Positions 1-10,700 of a stretch of 64,000 nt of DNA are shown one piece after another. Position numbers and translations under genes: made by a program. The stretch is from Lepidodermella squamata (taxonomy: Eukaryota; Gastrotricha): the NCBI GenBank assembly GCA_047495785.1, contig JBLDXI010000013.1, positions 4,588,001 to 4,652,000 of the forward strand. Direction: 5' to 3'. The notes beneath the pieces were generated by a model. That model worked only from the letters and a program-made list of their open reading frames with translations. It had not been told where the DNA came from and made no database searches. Within the stretch, counting starts at the first letter, position 1. Each line of letters begins with the position of its first letter.

Positions 1-1086
1 CTTGGAACAATTTAGATGACTCTCTATCGGCATAATCAATGATCAATTTCAAGTATTATTGCTTTCGGTAATAATCATATGAAATAGCATTGCTAACGGT
101 TGAATATCGAACATCTTCTATCAAGCTTGATGTTTGAATTCGAAGCTGTGATGTTACCCGACCGCCGATCAGAGAAGACAGTATAGAAGTTAGATGTTAT
201 GGTTCGATTTGAGATGAGCTTGGTTACGGGTTACGGCTAATCGAATCGAATCCACAAATCAAAAATGCCAGATTATGAAATTAGACTTGTCCATAAAGAA
301 CGCAGAAAATCTGCCTTCTCCTAAAGCTAAAAGCCACAAAGGCTTTCTTTTAAAGAATATCATCCGATACAAAGTGATATTTATAGAATCAATATACGTA
401 CCTTAAAGAATTCCAAATACATTATAGCTAGAAGCTAAATCCTAATTCAAGCCCCAAATAAATTATGTATTTTGTAGCATCAGTAATCAGTACCATCTTC
501 TCTGCAGGCTTTTATGAAGTAGAAAAAACAGAAGCAAAACAAGAAGCCAACAAACAAGTCAACAAACAATACAGGAGACTCGAGCGATATGCGATACCTT
601 CAGAATTCCTCCATAAAATGTGTTTTTCAAAGTTCAAGGAAATAGGAATTATACGCCACATCGGAAACAGCTTTCGTGGGTTAAGTGTCTGCAAAAAAGT
701 TTACCAGCATCCACATAACTGTAACTGATTTCCATGGAAGTAACTCGGATACATACCTACATACAACCCACAACTCTGTTTCCCGTTTCTCAAAACTCCG
801 AAACCCCTCCTCACGAAAACCGAAACCCGAAACCCGAGAGACGAGAACCGCGCGCCGCCGTTTTGAAAAATTCAATTTTCTAAATTTTGTATATCTGTCA
901 ATTATATTAAATGACGGCGCAGAAATTCTCAATACAAAACATGAGTCATAAAAGTCTCATATTTGCCGCGCATTTCGCAAACCTCGCCTCATTTTTCGCG
1001 CATACGGCTTCCTTATGCCGTGAACAAGTTTGGAGCGAATACGAATCATCTGCGACTTTTATTTGTGTCGAAAATCTGATGAAATC
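1..1086. other. Non-coding flank upstream of the PDI-like relic
   Basis: I see no convincing gene here. Short open frames at 465-728 and 685-951 have low-complexity, non-conserved translations and no recognisable family. A purine-rich stretch with repeated CGAAACCC-like words lies near 800-840. The 5' UTR or ancestral leader of the PDI-like sequence probably lies in the last 100 bases. Confidence 0.5.
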
Positions 1087-3004
1087 ATGACTTCATTAAA
1101 AAGGCTGATTGTTTTCACCGCGTTTTTCGTGTCAGCTTTTAGTGACGAGACTGCCACCCCAACCGCTCCCACTGTTGATAAAGGAGTTTACGTTTTGACA
1201 ACAGCGAATTTTGACAGCTTCATCCAAGAACATCCTTTCGCTTTTGTTGATTTTTATGCACCTTGGTCTTGACACTGCAAGGTGTTGGCACCGATATTGG
1301 AGGCTGTGGCAAATCAGATCAAAGATAGAAAGTACGGTGACAAATCTGTTGTCCTCGCCAAGGTTGATGGCACTGTTGAGACTGAGTTGAGCATTCGTTT
1401 CAAGGTGTCAGCATATCCCACTCTCAAGTGGTTCAGCGACGGCCAGGCGAGCAGATACGATGGAAAGCGCGTTGAGACCGACATTATTTCATTCATCGAC
1501 GAGCGCGCAGACCCCAACTGGAGAAAAGTCATCGATCTTACTGGGGCCAACTTCATGGAGTTTGTCGAAAAGCATGAAATTTCTTTGGTTCAATTCTACG
1601 CCCCTTGGTGTGGTCATAGCAAACGTCTGGCACCTGAATACGAGAAGGCTGCCCGTAAACTCAGCGAACGCCCAACTGAAGCTCCCATTCCTCTGGCTAA
1701 GGTCGATGCTACCTCAGCAGAGAGTACTGGTTTTGTGAAGTGTGAAGCAATATGTCGTTACTGTTTACCCGACGCTAAAAATTCTCCGTAAAGGTCGTGT
1801 TTTTGATTTCAAGTTGAAGGGGGCTCCGGATGAACATTCGATCGTCGCATATATGGAAAAACAAGCGCAGCCTGCTAGCTCAGAAATCTTCTACCGGAAC
1901 AACGTTAAGGAATTAGTCGGGCGCTCAGTTGAAGACGTGCTTGTTGTTGGATTTTTCGAATCGGAGACCGATAAATTCTACCAAACATACATCGAAGCTG
2001 CCAATGAAATGCGTGACGAAAAGCTTGAGGATGACAAGTTCCTCCATGTTATTGGCCGTGAAGCATGGAAAGACTACAATGTGACGAAGCCTCTAGTCGC
2101 TATCTACGTACCAACGCGTTTCCAGACCAAGTACGAACCTAAACGACACGAATTTACCACTGCCAATGCCAAGCGATCAGAAATTGTCGCTTTCATTCAA
2201 GCGAACTCTGTTCCCCTCGTTGGCCATTACAACTCGAATACTCATGAGAAGCGGTACAAATCCAGGCGTCCGCTTTGCCTGTTCTTAAGTCGATTTCTCG
2301 CCCAAATATCATGATACCACCCAGATGTGGCGTCGCAAGGTCGCCGATATTGCCAACGACTACCGTGACATTACCTTCGCTATTGCCAATGACGAAGAGT
2401 TCGACAGCGTTATGCGCGAAATGGGTTTCGAATACTCCAGGGAAGAAATCAACATCGCCTGCTACGATTCTAAGAGTGCGAAGTTCCCTCTTGATCCTCC
2501 GACGGAGGAATGGAGTGATGAACACGTCCGAAGCTATCTGAATAAAATGAAAAAGGGCGAACTGGAAGCTTTCTTCAAATCTCAACCCGTCCCGGCGAGG
2601 GCAAGGATAAATATGGCCAGATCACTATTGTTGTGGGTGAAACTTTCAACGACATCGTCATGAACTCTGAAAAAGATGTCTTGGTCTTCATCCACGCACC
2701 TTGGAGTCGCCATTGCAAGAACCTAGCCCTCGAGTACAAGAAGTTAGCCGAGAGGGTCATCCCGAAGGAAGGCAATAATTTGATTATTGCTAAGATCGAC
2801 GGTACAGCCAACGACCTTCACCCCGGCTTCACTGCCACAGACTTCCCGACCATTTACTTCGCGCCAGCTGGTCGCAAAGAGACCCCGCTTGAATACGGAG
2901 GCATTGGTACTGTCGACGACATGATCACCTTCATGAAGCAGCACTCGACTAAGTCGTTCATCGCCGACAAGAAAACCGACGATTCGAAGAAAGAAGAGCT
3001 CTGA
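1087..3004 (+). pseudogene. pdia4-like: Decayed protein disulfide isomerase A4-type (ERp72) copy
   Basis: The conceptual product starts with a signal peptide (MTSLKRLIVFTAFFVSAF), carries three thioredoxin-like domains (a0, a, then b-b'-a') and ends in KEEL, an ER-retention-like tail. About 640 codons matches the PDIA4 family. It is broken: an in-frame TGA at 1270-1272 sits inside the first active site (APW-S-stop-HC). A 7-bp tandem duplication (tgtgaag twice, about 1737-1750) shifts the frame. An indel near 2283-2292 shifts it again before the VDFSPKYHDTTQMW block. A one-base deletion near 2590 precedes GEGKDKYGQ. The other two active sites read CGHS and SRHC instead of CGHC, so no CxxC survives. 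There are no introns, whereas COG7 next door has four, which suggests a retrocopy, although no poly-A tail is visible. Sequencing error could explain the indels but not three separate active-site losses. Confidence 0.85.
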
Positions 3005-3677
3005 AACAAGTCACTCAATTATTATTATGACGAGGACACTAATCAGCATGAAAATGTTTGATTCTAGTTTGTGATAAAATGGCTTGCTCATTGTTTAAAT
3101 TAATTTTTATTCACTCATAGTGGAGTTGTTTTCCCGGTGAAATAATTTTGTGTTCTTGTTTTTCTGGGCGTTGTCTTGCCGTTTTACTGCGCTGTGTTTG
3201 TAGCCTTCAAGAGCGCTTAGGTGATCCCCACAAAACGAGCTAAAGATGATTACTGTTGTCTATCTGGGAACTGTTCTCATTACTGATGCAATCCATTGAG
3301 CGTAAATTAAACATCTTACTTCTTTACCGGGAAAAGAAGGTGCGAATACGAACAGAAGGTCAAATTTCAACCTTTCGATCTGCTCCAGGCTTCTTCTATG
3401 TGCAGAGTTTTGTTGACCCTGACATGATTTAATAATTTCGATGCGGTATGAGCGAAACGCCTAGAAATCTGTATAGAGAGTAAAAAGTGGTGGTCTTAAT
3501 TTCAAAACTTGCACTCCTGGAAGAACTATCAAGAGGCTTCCGCAATTGTGTTGATCTTTCACTTGCCACTGCTTGTATAAGAGAGAATTGTTTCATGAGA
3601 AAATAACTAAGTATGCTTCTATATTTTATAGATTATAAATTACGGTCTGGTTGGAAACTTCAGATATTGCGGGGCTT
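3005..3677. other. Intergenic stretch between PDI relic and COG7
   Basis: About 670 bases with no supported gene. It should contain the COG7 promoter and 5' UTR; I see no clear TATA box or other defined signal. Confidence 0.5.
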
Positions 3678-6600
3678 ATGGTAACTGCAGATAAATGTTG
3701 CTTTATGACTGCTAACATGCGACTTTTCATAACAGGATCTCAAAGCCTTTTCCAAAGATGATTTCGATTCAAAAACGTGGATCAATGAGTTCTTGAATGG
3801 CTTACCTACCGAGCCAGTCAGTGGAGACAAAGACGCCACACAACTAGTGTCGGCTGCAGTGATGAAACTTCAAGCAACATTCCACGAAACAGACGGCGAA
3901 ATTCAGGCCATTGCTGATGAGTTGCCACTGTTGCTGCCCAGGTAAAATGATCATTTTAATTTATGCTTGCAGCTGTTAAATTATGCATATTAGAACGCTG
4001 CAAGATCTCGAGCTACTATCAAAGGACTTGATTTTATTGAAAGATCAGATGAATACTGTGGGCAACGACGTTCGACATGTAAGTCAGATACTGTATAAGT
4101 ACTTTTCTGCGAGGAATTAATTTCTGTAATGTAAGAAGAATTAGATTCGCGCAAATTTTCGAAAAATCGCTCAAACATAAAATTGAACGAGTGGGTATAT
4201 TTCGAATGGCTGAATTGTGCCAATTTCGGCGACATCAAAGGGCGCTCGATCCAAGGCGAATTAGTTTAGTGTAAAAATAAACTAAAATAGTTGAAGCTTA
4301 TATCTGTTTAAGTTGAGTTTGCATCGTAAATTGATGCTGGCTGTTATATTTATTTGAGTCGTCACCGGTGAGTAAATTAGGAAAATAACAAAAATGCATA
4401 GGAGTAAGGGCGAGTAAAGGAAAATACAATGTATAGGGTAAAAATAGGGTTCGCTTACATCAGCATTTCAATTCGCTCGTCATCGTAAATTACATGATAG
4501 TCTACCCATCTATCAGTGATTAATGAGAATGTCACAGATTTCTCATCTTCGAAGTACGTCTCAATTCTGCGCTCTTGAAGTTCTCTAAAAGCTTTCATGA
4601 GCTATCTCGCACGAATCAGTTTCAATATCGAGAGTCTGAGGTCATCTGTAGCATTTAGCTTTTCCACTGCGAAACTAGCAGCCAATCTCTCGGAGTAATA
4701 TTCTCCGAAAGATGCCCTCATGTTCTATTTGATTAACTCGAAAGTGACCTAACAATTCTGGGGCTGAGTTCGGTTACTACGCCTGAAACTCAGTCTTTGC
4801 TGATCTCATGATCTCATCGATGTCAATCAAAATTTCATCCTCGTCCAAATCGACCGAATTCGAATCCTCAGATTTATCCAAAATATTTGTACATTGATCG
4901 GCTGGCACTGACCCGTGAGACAAGCTGGCACGAAAATCGGCAAAAAATTGTGATCGCCGAGAAGTTTGATGAATGCGTCCTCACGATGGCAGGCGTATAG
5001 GTCCAAAATGACAACACCAGGTTGCTCAGCGGGTGCTTTTCAAAACCGATCACAATAAAGCGAGAGAATATCTTCAACGTATTTCGATAAGGTTTCGGAT
5101 TTGTTCCAGTGAATCGAAGAGTGTGTGACGCTCAGATTGCTAGGATATGGCAGATTGGCATGACAGCGGTCAATGGCACCCTGGTAAATCATTTGAGGGG
5201 GCAGAACGTGGCCCGACTGCGTTGTACCCACCACCACAGTCATTTCTCGTTTGTCGTCGTAGCTGCGATGGGGACCGGCTTTGACCCGGAAAAATTACAA
5301 GTTTTATGAAAATGACCAGAACGAACTCTTGAAGCTTTAGGAAATGCGAAAATAGGAGTCCTGGTCGCTCCCATTCGCGAAAAAATTCCTCGCAGAAATT
5401 AAAACCTGAAAATAAGGCCCCTCGCAATACTTGAGTCCTCGCAGAAAATAGTACAGAATAATGAGATTTATTAAATTTAACTATTTCTGTATATCATAGG
5501 CTGAAAAACAATCGACAGAAGCTATGAAAACCTTGTTCACTCTCGAAACTATGAAACAGCGCATGATGCAAACCGAAAAAGCTCTAAAGGAAACGGACAA
5601 CTGGATCTCTCTAACTTCTGATATCGATGAATTATGCTCGGCTGGAGATTCGGAAAAGGTTGGCCTCATTTTAAACAGAATCAAGAAATCTTTAACTTTT
5701 AATTTTAGCTTTCTGACCGATTGGTTAAGCTTCACAAATGCTTGGCCCTTCTCGCGCCGGGTTTATCTGTCGAAGCCGTCACAGAGCGTCGTAACGTCCT
5801 ATCATCATTAGCCGATAAATACGAGGCAATTGTCAGCCCAGCTTTGGTGAAGGCTTTCAATGATTTAGACCGAGATACTGTCGCTAAATTTGTCGAAGTT
5901 TTCATTCTAATCGGCCGAACCGAACAGCTGCAATCGTATTACTGGCACTCCCGAGTTACAAAATACATGAGCCATTGGGATACGCTGCTGGAGCGCCACA
6001 GCTCAGCGAAATTCTGCTACGCTCTATCGGAGTTCTACGTTGATTTAACTCGAAATTGGCAGCAAGAAGTTCAGTGGTGTAGTTTGCTGTTCGACCAGCC
6101 TGCCCTGCTGTCATGCCGAGTTCTTGTAGAGCTGTCAAAAAAGCTAGAGTCGACTTTCACGTCAACGTTGGCGTCAAAAATCGAGCCAGAATCTGAATCG
6201 GCAATCGCGACTCTTATCGAATTCAAAGACGCTTGCGATAATTTCACAGAATCAGTAACAACATCAGGTTACTTGCCTCACCACTCAGATTTGCCGAAAC
6301 AGCTGTTCAAACTCGTCTACCACCCGCTGACGAGCTCTTTCGACAAATTTCAACCAGCCTTTGAGAAGCAGTTCCGCCGCACCTTGGACGCGATAATTTT
6401 AGACCACGTTGATATTGGCGAGTGTGTTCAGTTGTTAACTCGATCTGAGGAGAAGATTTTCGAGCAAGGAATTTCAGTGAAAGATAATTGCGATCGATTG
6501 CTAGACGGGTTCATCGCCCCAGTTTTCATTCCGGCGTTCGAAACGTTCTTGGTCGAGTATTTCAATGAAATCAAACGCGTGACTAGCAATTTACGTGAGC

Positions 6601-7568
6601 GAGTTTTCACGAAAATCATCACAGGTGAAACGCTATCGCCTGATCATTGGTCTGTCGTTAACAACTCGATTCAAATCGCTGTAATTGCCGGTAGTTGCTC
6701 CTTCGAATTAGCCGCAAAAGCTGGTGAATTATGCTCGGAGATCACCCCTATCCCTGACATCAATCGATCGGGTAGTACCTCGTCGGATCAGGGTGAATTG
6801 ACCCTATTCGTTGAGTGCCTTATGCAGGAATGTCCGAGATTCCGCCAGTTGTACCGAACGTTTGTAACAGCCGCGAATTCTGACGATAAAATCAAGGCAG
6901 TTTTGAATAAGGGTCTAACAGCGATTTCCGCCATGGCTAATACGATAATCACGTTTGTTCTGGATGTTTTGACAAAACCAGCGTTTTCTCAGCTGAAATC
7001 TCTGGTTTCTGGTCAAGACGAACAACAATCGCAAATTCATTCGTCGGTTTCTAGCGATCTGTTGCCCGACTATTCATTCGCTCCGAGGCATCAAATCGCC
7101 GAATTGGGGCAGTATTTATTGACTCTACCGCATCACCTCGACACATTCGGCTCGGGGAATGAGAAAAAACTAGCCGAGGCGCTACGAATTTGTTCGCATG
7201 GTTCGATAACTGTAGAAAAACAGAGAGCGTTATCGATTTCAGACCCTGATTCTTCGTTGCAAACTCAGCAAACCTCCGAGTTACTCCTCGAACCTGTGAG
7301 TCGAATGTTGGCTGACGAATTGATTCAAATTCTTCAGAAAAGCAATTATAAATGTTCGAATGCTGGCGCGGCTAAACAACTAGCGACCGATATTGATTAT
7401 TTGCTGGGCGTTTTCGATGATTTGGGCCAAATGCCGGCTGGTGCCGCGAAATTGAAGCAGCTATCCGGAATGCTACGCAGCGGATCGACTTCGCTGAATG
7501 ATCAAAGTGAACCGGTTTCGGCTGATGTTTTGAAATTGGCTAAACTGCTGTTGCCTCAAAATAACTAA
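3678..7568 (+). CDS. COG7: Conserved oligomeric Golgi complex subunit 7
   Basis: COG7 is a subunit of the lobe B half of the COG tethering complex, which directs retrograde vesicles within the Golgi. Exons: 3678-3680, 3736-3941, 3994-4078, 5500-5658 and 5709-7568. All introns are GT-AG and the join stays in frame for 770 aa, the same length as human COG7. Family blocks seen include an N-terminal DDFDSKTWIN, then ELGQYLLTLP and AKQLATDIDYL near the C-terminus. The first coding exon is just ATG followed by GTAACT; this start fits because human COG7 begins only one residue before the same conserved block. Introns are 55, 52, 1421 and 50 bp; the large one hosts a transposase relic. An AATAAA lies 58 bases after the stop. 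The long last exon (619 codons) is intron-free. Splice joins are inferred but mutually consistent in phase. Confidence 0.93.
4490..5300 (-). mobile_element. DDE-1 (pogo/Tc1-superfamily-like) transposase relic inside COG7 intron
   Basis: Read on the minus strand, frames near 5290-4870 give the conserved stretch TTQSGHVLPPQMIYQG, then KYVEDILSLY, then after a frame change VVILDLYACHRED and FLPIFVPACLTGQCQPINV. This order is typical of the DDE superfamily endonuclease domain, with the second catalytic Asp in ILDLYACH. A stop after DRF and at least one frame change show it is inactive. The N-terminal DNA-binding part and first catalytic Asp are not seen, and I found no terminal inverted repeats. 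A possible C-terminal acidic tail continues toward 4490. It is antisense to COG7 and explains much of that intron's unusual length. Confidence 0.7.
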
Positions 7569-7625
7569 TTTCTGAATAATTAATTTATCCATAATAATTA
7601 GTCATTCGTTGTGATGGTTGTGGTT

Positions 7626-7631
7626 AATAAA
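7626..7631 (+). terminator. Polyadenylation signal AATAAA for COG7
   Basis: AATAAA lies 58 bases after the COG7 stop codon and about 140 bases before the next start codon on the same strand. Confidence 0.6.
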
Positions 7632-7774
7632 TAACCAAGAATAACAGGTTTGGATTCGAAATTTTTAATTTATTAAATTAGAATTTCGCGAAAATTCCGA
7701 TAATTTTTCTAACTTCTGAGGAATGGCCGATCTTGAAAATTCATTAAAAATTATTTTCTAGGGATTAAATCTAA

Positions 7775-10700
7775 ATGACATCTCAAGAATCGAATTTGGT
7801 GGTGATTTCGCCCAAGGAGGGTCTTTTCTTCAAATCCTTGAACACAGCCGTTCATTTCGAGCTGCGAAAAACCGTCTCCGAGCCAGTTGCGTTCAAAGTC
7901 CTGTCAAAATTCCAGAAAATCTACCGCGTCAATCCGAATGTCGGCGTAATCGAGGGCCCAGTTGACCGAACAAAATCGATTTCAGTCACGTTGAACACTG
8001 ATATTTCATCAATATCCCAGGCTGATATAACTGGCTTGGCGAACGATGTTCTCCTAATCGATATTGTCCGAGTCGATGAAGTGGCTCAGAATGGCAATCC
8101 GCCGGCGAAAAAGGCGCATAAATCCAGCCATTTTGACTGGTCAAAGGTGGAAGATAGATCGAAAGTTCAAACGCTGAAATTGAGGTCGAAATTGGACCCG
8201 TTGTTCAAAATTCAGTTGACAAATCAAATGCTAGAAATTGTCAACGCGAAGCATGCGAAATTAATGGAAGAAGCGAAAAAATCTGAAGAAATTGCGTCAA
8301 CGGAGTGTCAAACTCGGGAAAGCCAGCAAACTTCTGATCAGCATGTTCAAACGCAATCTCAAGTGATGGAAGTTGAACCTAGCCAGGAGAAGCCAGTTGA
8401 AATTTCGATTTCTGAAAATGAGCCACCTGTTGGAAATGCGACTGTTGAAATGACGATGGTTTCCGAGGCGGAGGTGGAAAATTTCCCGGAAAAAATGCCG
8501 ATGCCTGAAATTATGAATTTGCTCAAGGAAATTCGCCAAATCGAGCTCAAAGCTGAAATTGTGAGTTGAATTCATCATTTTTTTTAATTTCAGTTGAAAA
8601 AATCTTCGAAAATTCAAAATTTTAAAGTTTTGCAAAAGAATATTTAAAATGAATACCATATCAAAAAGCGGGCGAAAAGCGTTTGGTGCGAGAGTAATTG
8701 AATAGATCCAGAAGAGTGTGAGAAGAGTCTTGACCGGTACTGACCTATGGTAATCTCGTCTTTATATATGTTTGCTGTTTAGAACAATAGCAAGATGAAA
8801 AAGATGAATTACGACCCGCGTCCTTAATGAGTGGGTCGATCATTGACTCTGTCGCACCTAAGTTCAGAACAGATGAGCTAAAGAAAGATAGGAAATGAGA
8901 TATTCTTACCAAATTTTCCTTTGTAAACCTGAGTGGAATTTCGAAAAATGAAAGCTGAAAACGAGGTAAATATCAAAATCCTACTAGGCTGGGTCGATCT
9001 TCGGCGATTTCCGCAGCTTTCGGAGCGGATCGCGAGGCGGACAGTAGTGATGAGCTGGTCCTTTTGATAACTCTGCTGGTCCTTCCGTTTCATCTCCTGA
9101 TCTTTTTCGTCAAGGCTCCGCTGGAACTGGACGCAGAGTTTTACCAGCTCTTCCTTTCCTAGTTGGTTTAGGGCGCTTTCGGGCAGCAGCAGCTCCAGCA
9201 GCAGTAGCGTCGGCAGACATAAGTCAGAAAAACTTCTACGAGTAAGTGTTCAATCAAAAATGTAGAAAAAATGACCATTAAAATATCAAGTAGCCTTGAA
9301 AGACGGGCTTTCACTCGAGCTTCTCCGTTGAAGCCTGACGCACAGGTCGGCCAGCTCAGCCTTGTCCAGATCAAGCAAGACGGCTTTTGACAGTAACAGC
9401 TTACCTTTATCGGCGGACATGGTGTGCAAGGGTAGATATTATCATAATCGTCAACGATCGAGCCGTCCCCTAACTCAAAAACACAATAAGTATAAATCCC
9501 CGATTTCTGTCATTCCTGGGGGTTGCATTAGCTGTAAGTATCTAGGCATAAGTAGCAACTTTTGCAACGCACTTTATTTTGTTTATATCATTTATTTTAA
9601 GACATCGAGAATATTCGAAATTCAGCACGCTACGTTCTGTTATTTTCTGAAATTTCATTTTGGAGCGGCCAAACGCTTCAACAATTCCACGTCGCATTTG
9701 CCCTCGTCGAGCACCCTTGTAGCGTCTCTTTCGATCTGAAACGATAAAATGTGCAGTAAATAATCTCACAAACAAAAACTGAAACACAAATAAGTATAGA
9801 TCACCCGTTGCTCGAGATGTCACACAGAAATGGAAGCAGAAGTCAGAAGTCATGATTGCCAGCTGATATTGCTAGTACAGTCAATAAATTGATGAAGAAA
9901 TTTAGCACGTGTTCTGTTGTTTTTCAACTGGAACTTGATTTCGTTAGCGTCGAGGCGGCCAACCGCTTTAATAAATTGATCGTCAACGGTCGAGCCGTCC
10001 CTTAACACAAATAGGTATGTATGGATCACCAATTTCTGTCATTCTTGGGGGTTGCATTAGCTGTAAGTATCTAGGCATAAGTAGCAACTTTTGCAACGCA
10101 CTGTACTTTGAAAGACTGGCCAAAATTGCCAGAAACTGAACACACGCTAAATGGACAATTGAGCAGGACTAGCGCCGCTCGCAGTTTTTGAAGAAATCGA
10201 AATTCTGCACGCTGTCTGTTATAACTGCTTTATTTTGAGGTGGCCAGTCGCTTCAGCATCTCGACGTCGCATTTGCCCTCGTCGAGCACCCTTGTAGCGT
10301 CCCTTTCGATCTGACACGATAAAATGTGTGATAATGGCGGAAACATTTAATTGGTGCTGCTTTTTAGCACCAACGATCCACAGAGGTAATTGAGCACATG
10401 CAAGATGTAAAACAATATAGCATGCAAATATGGACGAATTGATATATTAATATGTTATATCTCATATATTTTTGAAGTATTATTAATATGTTAGGCGGAA
10501 TTTAGCTGTGGCGGAAGTTAGGGCTGGCGGGAATCATGGCGGAAATCATAGGACTGGCGCTGACAGCATTATAGCATTTCGGGATATTTTGTTTGGGACG
10601 AGGCGGCCACGATCACAAGCGCACCGCCGTCGATCTTCGTGCGGTCCAAAATCATGGTAGCATCTCGTTCGATCTGAATCGATAAATTGCGTCGGCCATG

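Noticed and set aside
1270-1272. In-frame TGA in the PDI active site as a selenocysteine codon
   Set aside because: It replaces Gly (GGA to TGA), not the Cys position, the adjacent Cys is already Ser, and further frameshifts follow. Decay is simpler.
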